From contig CAZRGP010000033.1 of the NCBI GenBank assembly GCA_964599695.1, forward strand, positions 1 to 25,060: a stretch of 25,060 nucleotides of DNA, in the 5' to 3' direction. This document shows, one piece after another, positions 8,119 to 15,773 of the stretch. The position numbers were made by a program, and so were the translations under genes. The notes beneath the pieces are model-generated. The model did no database searches and was not told where the DNA came from. It saw nothing but the letters and a program-made list of their open reading frames with translations. The DNA comes from RUG11783 sp964599695 (GTDB taxonomy: Bacteria; Bacillota; Clostridia; Oscillospirales; Ruminococcaceae). The first letter of the stretch is position 1, and each line of letters opens with the position of its first letter.

Positions 8119-9447
8119 ATGGCAAAATACGATCTGATCGTCCGGGATGTCACGATGCTGGACAAGGATTATGAGATCCAGAAACACGTGGATATTGCGA
8201 TATTCGGAAACAGGATCGAGGAAATAGGAGAAGGTATACAGGAAAAAGCAAAGGAAGAGATATCCGGGAAGGGGCTTCTTGCGATGCCCGGTCTGGTCGA
8301 TGCGCATCATCACAATGCCCAGCAGCTGCTGAGAGCGAAACCGATCGACGAGTATCCCATGGTGTGGACCAGGTTCCTGGTTCCGTTTGAGAGCAGCCTG
8401 ACGGAGGAGGACATGTATATCTCCAGCCAGCTCTCCATGCTCGAAATGATCAAAGGCGGCACGACTGCATTCGCGGATGCCGGCGGCCCGCATATGGAGA
8501 TGACCGCAAAGGCCGCGGAGGAGAGCGGCATGCGCGGCGTGATCGCCAGGTCGACCATGGATATGGGATCCAATATCCCGGATTCCATGAAATGTTCCGC
8601 TGAGGAGAATATTCGCCGCACCTGCGAGCTGTTTGACGCTTGGAACGGAGCGGGAAACGGCCGTGTCCGGATTTGGTTCGGCATACGGCAGGTCATGACA
8701 TGTTCATGGGAGCTTCTGGAAATGACCTCCGCCAAGGCGAAAGAACTGGGTACCGGCATGCATGCCCATCTTTGCGAGCACAAGGACGAGGTCAGCTTCT
8801 GCCTCACCAATTACCGGATGCGCCCCGCTGAACTGCTCGAGGCGACCGGATGTCTGGGACCGAATCTCCTTACGGCTCACAATGTCGTTCTCAGCGAAAG
8901 CGATATCGCTCTGCTCGCGGAGAGGCATGTGGGAACCGTCCACTGCCCGAGGTCCAACCTCACCAACCACGGATTCCCCAAGACGCCCAGGATGCTCCAG
9001 CAGGGGCTGTCCATCGGTCTAGGCAGCGACGGGGCGGCAACCAGCTCGCTCAGTCTGTGGGATGAGGTGAAGGTGCTGCGCAACGGGCTCATCGGATACT
9101 GGGGCCTTCCGATCTTCGACCCTGTCGTTATTCCGTACCGTGCATTGCTCAGAATGATGAGCCAGGGCGGAGCGGACGCGATCATGCAGGGTGATTCCCT
9201 GGGAAGCATTGAGACGGGAAAGAAGGCGGATATCATCCTCCTCGACATCGATCAGCCCCATCTCACTCCGACCCATAACCTTGGGGCGACGATCGTGGAA
9301 GCAGCCTGCGCAGGCGATGTTCGTCACTCCATCATCGACGGAAAAGTCGTCATGAAGGACCGGAAGATCCTTACGATGGACGAAGAGAAGATCATGTATG
9401 AAGCAGCGAAGGCGATGGAAGACATCTCCCGCAGGGCGGGGATCTGA
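8119..9447 (+). CDS. metal-dependent amidohydrolase/deaminase (ATZ/TRZ, MTA/SAH-deaminase-like)
   Basis: This is a TIM-barrel amidohydrolase of about 442 residues, probably removing an amino or chloro group from a purine- or triazine-like ring. The substrate cannot be named. Numbered from the chosen start, the metal and catalytic residues are H63 and H65 (DAHHHN), H217 and E220 (HAHLCEH), H254 (LLTAHN) and D304 (GLGSDG), the pattern of the MTA/SAH deaminase, guanine deaminase and chlorohydrolase group. AGGAGG at 8106-8111 is only 1 nt from ATG 8113 but 7 nt from ATG 8119, so the start at 8119 (MAKYDLIV) is preferred. It stands between two terminators as a single-gene unit. SsnA-like and 8-oxoguanine-deaminase-like relatives are alternatives. 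Confidence 0.85.
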   Translation: MAKYDLIVRDVTMLDKDYEIQKHVDIAIFGNRIEEIGEGIQEKAKEEISGKGLLAMPGLVDAHHHNAQQLLRAKPIDEYPMVWTRFLVPFESSLTEEDMYISSQLSMLEMIKGGTTAFADAGGPHMEMTAKAAEESGMRGVIARSTMDMGSNIPDSMKCSAEENIRRTCELFDAWNGAGNGRVRIWFGIRQVMTCSWELLEMTSAKAKELGTGMHAHLCEHKDEVSFCLTNYRMRPAELLEATGCLGPNLLTAHNVVLSESDIALLAERHVGTVHCPRSNLTNHGFPKTPRMLQQGLSIGLGSDGAATSSLSLWDEVKVLRNGLIGYWGLPIFDPVVIPYRALLRMMSQGGADAIMQGDSLGSIETGKKADIILLDIDQPHLTPTHNLGATIVEAACAGDVRHSIIDGKVVMKDRKILTMDEEKIMYEAAKAMEDISRRAGI

Positions 9448-9479
9448 TCGGGATCCGTCTCTATACCTGAAACCATGGC

Positions 9480-9517
9480 AACCGCATATGATCCTCACGG
9501 ATCATGTGCGGTTCTTT
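9480..9517 (+). terminator. terminator after the amidohydrolase gene
   Basis: AACCGCATATGATCC (9480-9494) pairs with GGATCATGTGCGGTT (9499-9513) across the loop TCAC, with one G-T wobble. A short, weak T-run (CTTTG) follows. Confidence 0.75.
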
Positions 9518-9558
9518 GTATGGCCATATGCAGATCTCTGCCGGAGCAGCCTGCCTGA

Positions 9559-9579
9559 AACTCAAGATTTGCTTGAGTT
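9559..9579. promoter_or_regulatory. perfect inverted repeat, likely operator of the HTH-HD gene
   Basis: AACTCAAG (9559-9566) and CTTGAGTT (9572-9579) are perfect inverted arms around the 5-nt spacer ATTTG. The repeat covers the -35 region of the promoter at 9581-9589. The size and two-fold symmetry suit a dimeric XRE-type repressor, most simply the product of the downstream gene. Without a T-run behind it, a terminator is unlikely. Confidence 0.6.
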
Positions 9580-9580
9580 G

Positions 9581-9589
9581 TGCTATAGT
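9581..9589 (+). promoter_or_regulatory. extended -10 promoter of the HTH-HD gene
   Basis: TGCTATAGT (9581-9589) reads as an extended -10 element (TGnTATAGT). No good -35 is present, as expected for extended -10 promoters, and the inverted repeat occupies that space. The predicted start of transcription is near 9596. Confidence 0.55.
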
Positions 9590-9662
9590 ATTATCAGGCG
9601 TCAGTTTCTTCCGGGACGCTGTGATATCTGTCACAATGTAAGAGGAAGGGAGGAAACGATAC

Positions 9663-10478
9663 ATGGAAACGATGGGAAAAAGAATTGCTGAAGCACGCAG
9701 GCGCGCTGGACTGACACAGCTGCAGGTCGGAGACCTGCTCGGGGTCTCATTCCAGGCAGTTTCGTCATGGGAGAGGGACGAATTTCTCCCGGATACGGAA
9801 AATCTGATCAAACTTTCGAGAGCGCTCAAAGTCTCGGTATCATCTCTGGCGGATGATTCTCCATATGTGTTTAAGACAAAGGAGAGGATATTTGACGAAG
9901 AGCACATGAAAACGTTTGTTAAAGTGACGGCAAAGGAGCGGGATCTCGTCAATACACTGGAGGCGCTGTCCTTTGCGGCATCTGCCCATTCGAAACAGAA
10001 GAGGAAGAATTCCGATGTTCCGTATCTGTATCATCCCCTCAATCTTGCGTGTCACTGTCTCGCTATGGGGATACACGATGACGCTGTCATCGCTGCCTGC
10101 CTTCTGCACGATACGATCGAGGACTGCGGCGTAAAAGAGGAAGATCTTCCAGTGGACAAGGAGACCAGAGAAATGGTCCGTCTCTTGTCACACTCCAAGG
10201 CAGAGGAGGGTCGGGAGAAGATGCTGAATGCGTACTACAAAGGACTTGCCTCGAACGCGAAGGCGGCGCTGATCAAGTGTGTGGACCGATGCAACAATCT
10301 CACAAGCATGTCCTGGAGCCTTGCCCGGGAGAGACAGCTGAGAGCAATATACGAGACGGAGAAGTACATTCTCCCTCTTCTTGAGGTCGTGAAGAAAAGG
10401 CCGGAATATAACGACGCCGCATGGCTTCTTCGGTACCAGATCGAGAGCATGCTGGATATATACAAAAGGCTGCTGTGA
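9663..10478 (+). CDS. XRE-type HTH fused to a (p)ppGpp-hydrolase-like HD domain
   Basis: The protein has 271 residues. Residues 4-62 form an XRE helix-turn-helix (RIAEARRRAGLTQLQVGDLL, VSFQAVSSWER). Residues 95-265 form an HD domain of the SpoT/MESH1 alarmone-hydrolase type. Residues seen are R114 and K115, then PYLYHP with H124, H149-D150 with E153-D154 (LLHDTIED), and D208-R209 with N212 (VDRCNNL). These correspond to the metal ligands and catalytic acids of (p)ppGpp hydrolases, and none is missing. No synthetase domain is attached. The gene stands alone with its own promoter and palindrome. A role as an alarmone-responsive or alarmone-degrading regulator is inferred; other nucleotide phosphohydrolase substrates are possible. 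The AGGAAGGGAGG run before the ATG is a good ribosome site. Confidence 0.85.
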   Translation: METMGKRIAEARRRAGLTQLQVGDLLGVSFQAVSSWERDEFLPDTENLIKLSRALKVSVSSLADDSPYVFKTKERIFDEEHMKTFVKVTAKERDLVNTLEALSFAASAHSKQKRKNSDVPYLYHPLNLACHCLAMGIHDDAVIAACLLHDTIEDCGVKEEDLPVDKETREMVRLLSHSKAEEGREKMLNAYYKGLASNAKAALIKCVDRCNNLTSMSWSLARERQLRAIYETEKYILPLLEVVKKRPEYNDAAWLLRYQIESMLDIYKRLL

Positions 10479-10544
10479 TGAGAGAAGTCATATTTTCCCG
10501 GGTCCGCATCCGGACGATCCTCCTGTGCCATAATGTTGATATTT

Positions 10545-10553
10545 TGATATAAT
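10545..10553 (+). promoter_or_regulatory. extended -10 promoter of the AraC-type gene
   Basis: TGATATAAT (10545-10553) is a consensus extended -10 (TGnTATAAT) 31 bp before the start codon. No convincing -35 is seen. A short GTCCG-CATC-CGGAC hairpin without a T-run lies about 35 bp upstream and may weakly end the previous transcript. Confidence 0.6.
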
Positions 10554-10583
10554 GATTGCAAAATATGCGGGAGGAGAGGGGAT

Positions 10584-11453
10584 ATGATCAAGGAGCTCCG
10601 GTCGGATTTTGAGACAAGACAGTACCTGCTTGCCAGGGATTATGAGCTGTTCTATTATCGCGACGCGAATTTTCAGGATGTGCCGAACCACTCCCATGAT
10701 TTTTACGAGTTTTATCTCCTGGTCTCGGGCGATGTCACCATGAACGTGAACGGCGCTCCCTGCGCAGGCGGGAAGGGCAGGATCATCCTGATCCCGCCGG
10801 GAACACCGCACCGCCTGGATAATCATGCGCCGGAAGAGGTGTATGAGCGCTATGTATTTTGGGTGTCCGGGGATTTCTTTTCCCGTCTGTCCCGGCAGAG
10901 CGGAGAGTACGGCTACGCCATGGAACTGGCGGAGAGGGAGGAAAAGTATTCCTATACCTGTGATCTTTCCCAGTTCCGGGACCTGCAGTCCTGTTTGACG
11001 GATCTTCTTGAGGAACAGAAAGGGGATCGCTTCGGAAAAGAAGAGATCTGCAGAGTCCTGGCGGAACGGCTTCTTCTCAGTTTTAACAGAGCGGTATACG
11101 AGATCACTGTCCCCCAGAAGAAAAGGGAATCCGGAGCGGGGATCACCGCAAGAGTGCTGGAATATGTGAACGCGAATCTGGAAAAGGAGCTGACTTACGA
11201 TATTCTGGCTAAGGTCTTTTTCCTCAGCAAGTTCCATATCGCCCACATGTTCAAGGACGAGATCGGGATGCCGCTTCATCAGTACATCACGGATAAGAGG
11301 TTGGAATACGCTGCGGCCAGACTGGCCAATGAAAGGATCCAGGATGTGTTTGAAGAAAGCGGTTTCGGGGAGTATTCCACTTTCTTCAAGGCGTTCCGGG
11401 CCAAATACGGAAGATCTCCCAGAGAGTACCAGAAAGAGATCCGAAAAGAGTAA
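10584..11453 (+). CDS. AraC family transcriptional regulator with cupin sensor domain
   Basis: This 289-residue regulator begins with a cupin-type ligand-binding domain (about 20-125; PNHSHDFYEFYLLVSGDV, RIILIPPGTPHRL). It ends with the double HTH of the AraC family (about 185-285; YDILAKVFFLSKFHIAHMFK, FGEYSTFFKAFRAKYGRSP). Such proteins usually sense sugars. GGAGGAGAGGGG precedes the ATG. It runs head-on into the uxu operon with a bidirectional terminator between, so it is not in that operon. It could still regulate it in trans, which is common for AraC neighbours of hexuronate genes; this link is inference only. Confidence 0.92.
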   Translation: MIKELRSDFETRQYLLARDYELFYYRDANFQDVPNHSHDFYEFYLLVSGDVTMNVNGAPCAGGKGRIILIPPGTPHRLDNHAPEEVYERYVFWVSGDFFSRLSRQSGEYGYAMELAEREEKYSYTCDLSQFRDLQSCLTDLLEEQKGDRFGKEEICRVLAERLLLSFNRAVYEITVPQKKRESGAGITARVLEYVNANLEKELTYDILAKVFFLSKFHIAHMFKDEIGMPLHQYITDKRLEYAAARLANERIQDVFEESGFGEYSTFFKAFRAKYGRSPREYQKEIRKE

Positions 11454-11468
11454 CGAGATCGAAGAAAC

Positions 11469-11512
11469 AGAGAAGGCATTTGCCGGTTTTGCGGCGAATG
11501 CCTTCTCTTTTG
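11469..11512. terminator. long hairpin terminator between convergent araC-type gene and uxaC
   Basis: A 17-bp stem (11469-11485 with 11492-11508) closes a 6-nt loop and is followed on the plus strand by a T-rich run. The preceding A-rich bases allow weaker function for the minus-strand operon. Confidence 0.88.
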
Positions 11513-11545
11513 TTTCTGTTTACCCAATGTTTGACTTTGGAGCCA

Positions 11546-12937
11546 TTAGAATCCGAAATAGCGCACGGCGTTGTTGTAGCATATGTCCGCTATGATCTGA
11601 TCCAGAAGTTCTCTGTCGTCCGGGAACTCCCCGTCTTCCACCCACTTTCCGATGAGATCGCACAGGATCCGGCGGAAGTATTCATGCCTCGGGTAGGAGA
11701 TGAAACTGCGTGAATCGGTGAGCATCCCGATGAATCCGGGAAGATAACCGAGATTTGCCAGCGTGGTGAGCTGTTCCTCGATCCCTTTCTTGTTGTCGTT
11801 GAACCACCAGGCGCTTCCCTGCTGGATCTTCGCTACGTGTTCGCTGGACTGGAAAGCCCCGATGACGGAGCAGATCGCAGCGTTGTCCGCAGGATTCAGG
11901 GAATAAAGGACCGTCCTGGGAAGGGCATCTTTCCTGTCCAGTGCGTCCAGGAATGCTGCCAGTTCCGCCGAGGAACCATAATCGCTGATGGCATCTATTC
12001 CGGCATCCGGACCGAAGGAGGCGTAGATCCTGGAGTTCAGGTTCCGCTGGACTCCATAGTGGAGCTGCATGACCCATCCTTTTTTGTGGTATTCCTCCGC
12101 AAGACGCAGGAGGAGCATGGTCTTGAACTGCCTTGCTTCCTCACGGGATGCGAGGATGCCTTCCCTGGCGTTCTGAAAGATATTCTCAAGGACTTCCCCG
12201 TCCGCAGGACGGTACATGCTGTATTCCAGGGAATGGTCGCTCTCCACACAGCCATGGGCTTCAAAATAGTCCATCCGGACGAGCAGGGCATCCACGAGAT
12301 CGGTGAACGAACGGATCTCCGTACCCGCGGCTTTTCCCAGTTTTTCCAGGTATTCCGGATATCCCGGAAGTTCCGGGCTCATGGCTTTTTCCGGTCTCCA
12401 TGCGGGAAGCACTTTAAAGGTCAGAGTGGGATCGTTTGCCAGTTTCTCGTGGTACTCCAGGGTGTCCGCGGGGTCATCTGTGGTGCAGACGACCTTGACG
12501 CCGGACTGCCGGATAAACTCCCGTGCGGAGCAGCCTTTCAGTATCCCGTTGCACAGCTCCCATACTTCTTCCGCGTTTTTCCCGGTGAGGTGTCCCCCGA
12601 ATCCGAAATAACGCCTGAGTTCCAGATGGCTCCAGTGGTAGAGGGGATTGCCGATGGCTTTCTGAAGGGCGCCTGCCCATTTGAGGAACTTCTCCTTGTC
12701 CGGCGCGTCTCCGGTGATATATTTCTCTTCTATGCCGCAGGAGCGCATGAGGCGCCATTTGTAATGGTCTTCGCCCAGCCAGAGCTGGGTGATGTTCTCA
12801 TATCTGCGGTCCTCCCAGATCTCCTTCGGGGAGAGATGGCAGTGATAATCCACGATGGGCATCTTCTCCGCCACATCATGGTAGAGATGCCGGGCCGTTT
12901 CGGTATGCAGGAGGAAATCGTTTCCTAAAAACTCCAT
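11546..12937 (-). CDS. uxaC: glucuronate/galacturonate isomerase
   Basis: UxaC interconverts D-glucuronate and D-fructuronate (and D-galacturonate and D-tagaturonate), the first cytoplasmic step of hexuronate breakdown. The 463 residues match the family length. Features include the N-terminal metal-site motif VDYHCHLSP, LELRRYFG, VVCTTDDPADTLEYH, the KGWVMQLHYG stretch and the C-terminal GMLTDSRSFISYPRHEYFRR. AAGGAG lies 8 nt before the ATG. It is the last gene of the minus-strand uxuA-uxuB-uxaC unit, separated from uxuB by a single base. Confidence 0.96.
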   Translation of the reverse strand: MEFLGNDFLLHTETARHLYHDVAEKMPIVDYHCHLSPKEIWEDRRYENITQLWLGEDHYKWRLMRSCGIEEKYITGDAPDKEKFLKWAGALQKAIGNPLYHWSHLELRRYFGFGGHLTGKNAEEVWELCNGILKGCSAREFIRQSGVKVVCTTDDPADTLEYHEKLANDPTLTFKVLPAWRPEKAMSPELPGYPEYLEKLGKAAGTEIRSFTDLVDALLVRMDYFEAHGCVESDHSLEYSMYRPADGEVLENIFQNAREGILASREEARQFKTMLLLRLAEEYHKKGWVMQLHYGVQRNLNSRIYASFGPDAGIDAISDYGSSAELAAFLDALDRKDALPRTVLYSLNPADNAAICSVIGAFQSSEHVAKIQQGSAWWFNDNKKGIEEQLTTLANLGYLPGFIGMLTDSRSFISYPRHEYFRRILCDLIGKWVEDGEFPDDRELLDQIIADICYNNAVRYFGF

Positions 12938-12938
12938 A

Positions 12939-14468
12939 TTAATACTCCTTCAGAAGGGCACGGACGCATCCGGGTCCCTGCAGCATTCGGTTGAGAAGGG
13001 CAAGGATCTTGCCGGAAAGGCCTTCCTCCACGAGATCCACGCCGAAGATGTTGCGCATGCGGAGGACAGATTCCAGCTCTTCCGCGTTGAAGGCGGTTTC
13101 GAATCTTCCGGTGAACATGGGACGGAGCGACGGGAGAATGGGGTCAGAGGGCAGTTCGAAAGGAACTCCGTTGTCGTCGATCCCGGTGAGATACCTCAGC
13201 CATCCGGCATAGACGAAGGGGATGCAGTCCAGCTCGGTGAGATCCCTTCCTCTCGCTTTCCACGCCTTCAGAGTCTCTCCGAAGCGGATGGGAAGTTTCT
13301 GGGAGGTGTCCATGGCGATGCGCTGCGGCGCGTCCGGGAGGAACGGGTTGGGAAGGCGGACTTCCAGAACGGTGCGCAGGAACTCCTCCGGCGAAAGAAC
13401 ACCGGGATCCGTGACCACCGGCATTCCTTCCTCGTATCCCACGCGGCGGATCAGACGGACGAGATCTTCATCCTCCATCTCCTTCCAGATCCTGTCATAA
13501 CCGAGCAGGCATCCGAAAACGGCGAGGGTAGTGTGCAGCGGATTGAGGCAGGTGCAGACCTTCATTTTCTCGCATTTGTCCACGGTGGTCTCATCGGTGA
13601 AGATGACGCCGGCCTTGTCCCATGCGGGGCGTCCGTTGGCGAAACGGTCGGTCTCCACCAGGTAGCTGGTCTCCTCTGTGTTGACGAAGCAGTTCATATA
13701 GTAGGAGGGATCAAACGATTCGATATCCTCCACGCCGTCTTCCCTGAGAACGGCCGTCACGTCGGCAGAAGGTCTGGGCGTGATCCGGTCGATCATGGAA
13801 TTGGGGAAGGAGACGTTCTCCTGCAGATAGCGGACAAAGCCGTCATCTCCCCAGGCCTGAGCGAAGGTCATCATGGCCCTGCGCAGGACATCCCCGTTGT
13901 GGGAGCAGTTGTCATGACTGCAGAGGGTGAGGGGGAACGCTCCGTTTCTGTATCTTGTGCAGAGAAGGGATGCGATCCTGCCCATATAGCTCTTCGCGTC
14001 GGACGGGGAAGCGGTGAGGTCCGGATCATTTTCCGGTACGCGGTATCCCTTTTCCGTGATGGTGAAGGATACGACCTGAAGGGAGGGAGCGGAGAAGATC
14101 TCACTCAGGCGTTCCATGTCCTCGATCCTTACGCTCTCCGCTACCGACCCGATGACCCGCTTTTCCATGGTACCGTCCTTGCGGAGGGTGACCGAGATGT
14201 GAAGGTCGTCAAAAGGTCTGTAGCATTTGTCGATCATATCGGAATGGGTCCCGCTCACCGCGATGACGCCGGTGTCCGAATATCCTTTTTCCAGGAGGTC
14301 TTCCGCGATGACGGCCTGGAACGCGCGGAACAGGTTGCCGGCGCCGAAGTGGATCCATACCGGCGTGTTCCTAGTGCGCCTCACCATGGCGTCGCGGTCA
14401 TAACTGTAGAGGGTGTACCCTTTGGAGGACCAGAGGTCCCTCTCTTTTTCCAGATCGATAAGTCTCAT
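12939..14468 (-). CDS. uxuB: fructuronate reductase (mannitol dehydrogenase family)
   Basis: This 509-residue long-chain polyol dehydrogenase should reduce D-fructuronate to D-mannonate with NADH, as it sits between mannonate dehydratase and glucuronate isomerase. The N-terminal nucleotide-binding motif is seen as IHFGAGNLFRAFQA. Family landmarks include the MIDRITPRPSAD stretch, KMKVCTCLNPLHT (the catalytic Lys region) and the C-terminal KLPIRFGETLKAW. Its start overlaps the uxuA stop by 4 bp and a GAGGA site precedes it. Tagaturonate reductase (UxaB) is a related alternative, but the neighbouring uxuA favours UxuB. Confidence 0.88.
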   Translation of the reverse strand: MRLIDLEKERDLWSSKGYTLYSYDRDAMVRRTRNTPVWIHFGAGNLFRAFQAVIAEDLLEKGYSDTGVIAVSGTHSDMIDKCYRPFDDLHISVTLRKDGTMEKRVIGSVAESVRIEDMERLSEIFSAPSLQVVSFTITEKGYRVPENDPDLTASPSDAKSYMGRIASLLCTRYRNGAFPLTLCSHDNCSHNGDVLRRAMMTFAQAWGDDGFVRYLQENVSFPNSMIDRITPRPSADVTAVLREDGVEDIESFDPSYYMNCFVNTEETSYLVETDRFANGRPAWDKAGVIFTDETTVDKCEKMKVCTCLNPLHTTLAVFGCLLGYDRIWKEMEDEDLVRLIRRVGYEEGMPVVTDPGVLSPEEFLRTVLEVRLPNPFLPDAPQRIAMDTSQKLPIRFGETLKAWKARGRDLTELDCIPFVYAGWLRYLTGIDDNGVPFELPSDPILPSLRPMFTGRFETAFNAEELESVLRMRNIFGVDLVEEGLSGKILALLNRMLQGPGCVRALLKEY

Positions 14469-15538
14469 CTGCGTTCCTCACTCTTCCTGATGGATTCCCA
14501 GAGACCGCAGAGATAGGCGGCCCCGAGTGCACGGTCATAGAGGCCGTAACCCGGCATGGCGACCTCGTCCCAGATCATCCTTCCGTGGTCCGGACGGATC
14601 GGTCCTTCGAATCCGATATCATACAGAGCTTTCATGATCTCATACATGTCGAAGTTGCCGTCCTCTGAGAGATGGGCTGCTTCCTCGAAGTTGTCGGGAC
14701 TGTGGAAATAGAGGTTGCGGACGTGGGCGAAGTGGATCCTTCCCTTGAGGGAGCGGATCATGGCGGGAAGATCGTTCTGCAGATTGGTCCCGTAGGAACC
14801 GGAGCAGAAGGTGACGCCGTTATGGGGATCGTCCACCATCTTCATCATGCGGAGGATGTTTTCCTGATTGGTGATGATGCGGGGAAGTCCGAATACGCTC
14901 CAGGCGGGGTCATCCGGGTGGATGGCCATCTTGATGTCATACTGGTTGCACACCGGCATGATGCGCTCCAGGAAATACTTGAGGTTCTCGAACAGTTTCT
15001 CGCTGTCCACGTCCCGGTACAGTTCGAAGAGATCCTTGACATGGGCAAGTCTCTCCGGTTCCCATCCGGGCATGACGGAGCCGTTCATGTCGCCGGAGAT
15101 GGAGGAGAACATGGTCTCCGGATCCAGGGCGTCCACTGCCTGCTGAGTGTAGGCGAGAACGGTGGAACCGTCCGGACGGACGCGGGAAAGTTCGGTGCGG
15201 GTCCAGTCGAAAACGGGCATGAAATTGTAGCAAACGAGGTGGATGTCTTCTTTTCCCAGGTTCTCCAGTGTCTCGATGTACCGGTCGATGTAGAGATCTC
15301 TCTGACCTTTGCCGGCCTTGATGTCGTCATGAACGTTGACGCTCTCGATGCCTGCAAGGTGGAGCCCCGCCGCTTCCACTTCCTGCTTCAGGGCGCGGAT
15401 CTTTTCCCGGGACCAGACTTCTCCGGGCTGTGTGTCATACAGTGTGGTGATCACACCCGTGACATACCTTGTCTGTTTGATCTGTTTCAGTGTGACGGTG
15501 TCGTAGCCTGTGCCGTACCAGCGCATGGTCATTTCCAT
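14465..15538 (-). CDS. uxuA: mannonate dehydratase
   Basis: UxuA dehydrates D-mannonate to 2-keto-3-deoxy-D-gluconate. The 357 residues match family length and carry characteristic stretches: MRWYGTGYDTVTLKQIKQ at the start, HLAGIESVNVHDDIK, CYNFMPVFDWTRTEL, HPDDPAWSVFGLPRI with the active-site His-Pro-Asp-Asp, CSGSYG, HFAHVRN and IRPDHGRMIWDE at the end. GGAGGG lies 8 nt before the ATG. It is the first gene of the operon. Genes for KDG kinase and KDPG aldolase, which would finish the pathway, are not in the window. Confidence 0.96.
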   Translation of the reverse strand: MEMTMRWYGTGYDTVTLKQIKQTRYVTGVITTLYDTQPGEVWSREKIRALKQEVEAAGLHLAGIESVNVHDDIKAGKGQRDLYIDRYIETLENLGKEDIHLVCYNFMPVFDWTRTELSRVRPDGSTVLAYTQQAVDALDPETMFSSISGDMNGSVMPGWEPERLAHVKDLFELYRDVDSEKLFENLKYFLERIMPVCNQYDIKMAIHPDDPAWSVFGLPRIITNQENILRMMKMVDDPHNGVTFCSGSYGTNLQNDLPAMIRSLKGRIHFAHVRNLYFHSPDNFEEAAHLSEDGNFDMYEIMKALYDIGFEGPIRPDHGRMIWDEVAMPGYGLYDRALGAAYLCGLWESIRKSEERR

Positions 15539-15773
15539 GGATCTTTCCCTCCGTATTTCTTTTCTTCATAAATAAGGTAACAAAGGTGAGAACGGCATAA
15601 GTTTGCAATATTTGCCAAAAAGTTTGAAATTATTGCGATAGGACTGAAGGCTGTCCGGAGCGGCACGATGGTCTCCGTTTCCTGTATCATAAGGGAATAT
15701 AGTTGAAGGATTTTTCGTGTCAAAGGTATAATAAGACAGTTGTAAAATTGGATCGAACAGGAGATACAGGGAA
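15539..15773. promoter_or_regulatory. divergent control region between uxuA and the PrsW-like gene
   Basis: For the plus strand, TTGAAG (15703-15708), an 18-nt spacer and TATAAT (15727-15732) make a good promoter 42 bp before the PrsW-like gene. For uxuA on the minus strand no canonical promoter stands out. The AT-rich part at 15595-15640 contains the short palindrome GCAA-TAT-TTGC (15605-15615), which may be a regulator site. The minus-strand start of transcription is unresolved. Confidence 0.5.

Noticed and set aside
10584..15538. AraC-type gene as a member of the uxu operon
   Set aside because: It is on the opposite strand, convergent, and separated by a strong hairpin terminator. Control in trans remains possible but is unsupported by sequence.
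15602..15620. Sigma-54-like TTGGCA...TTGCA on the minus strand before uxuA
   Set aside because: The GG and GC elements are 2 nt too close for a -24/-12 promoter, and no sigma-54 activator is seen.
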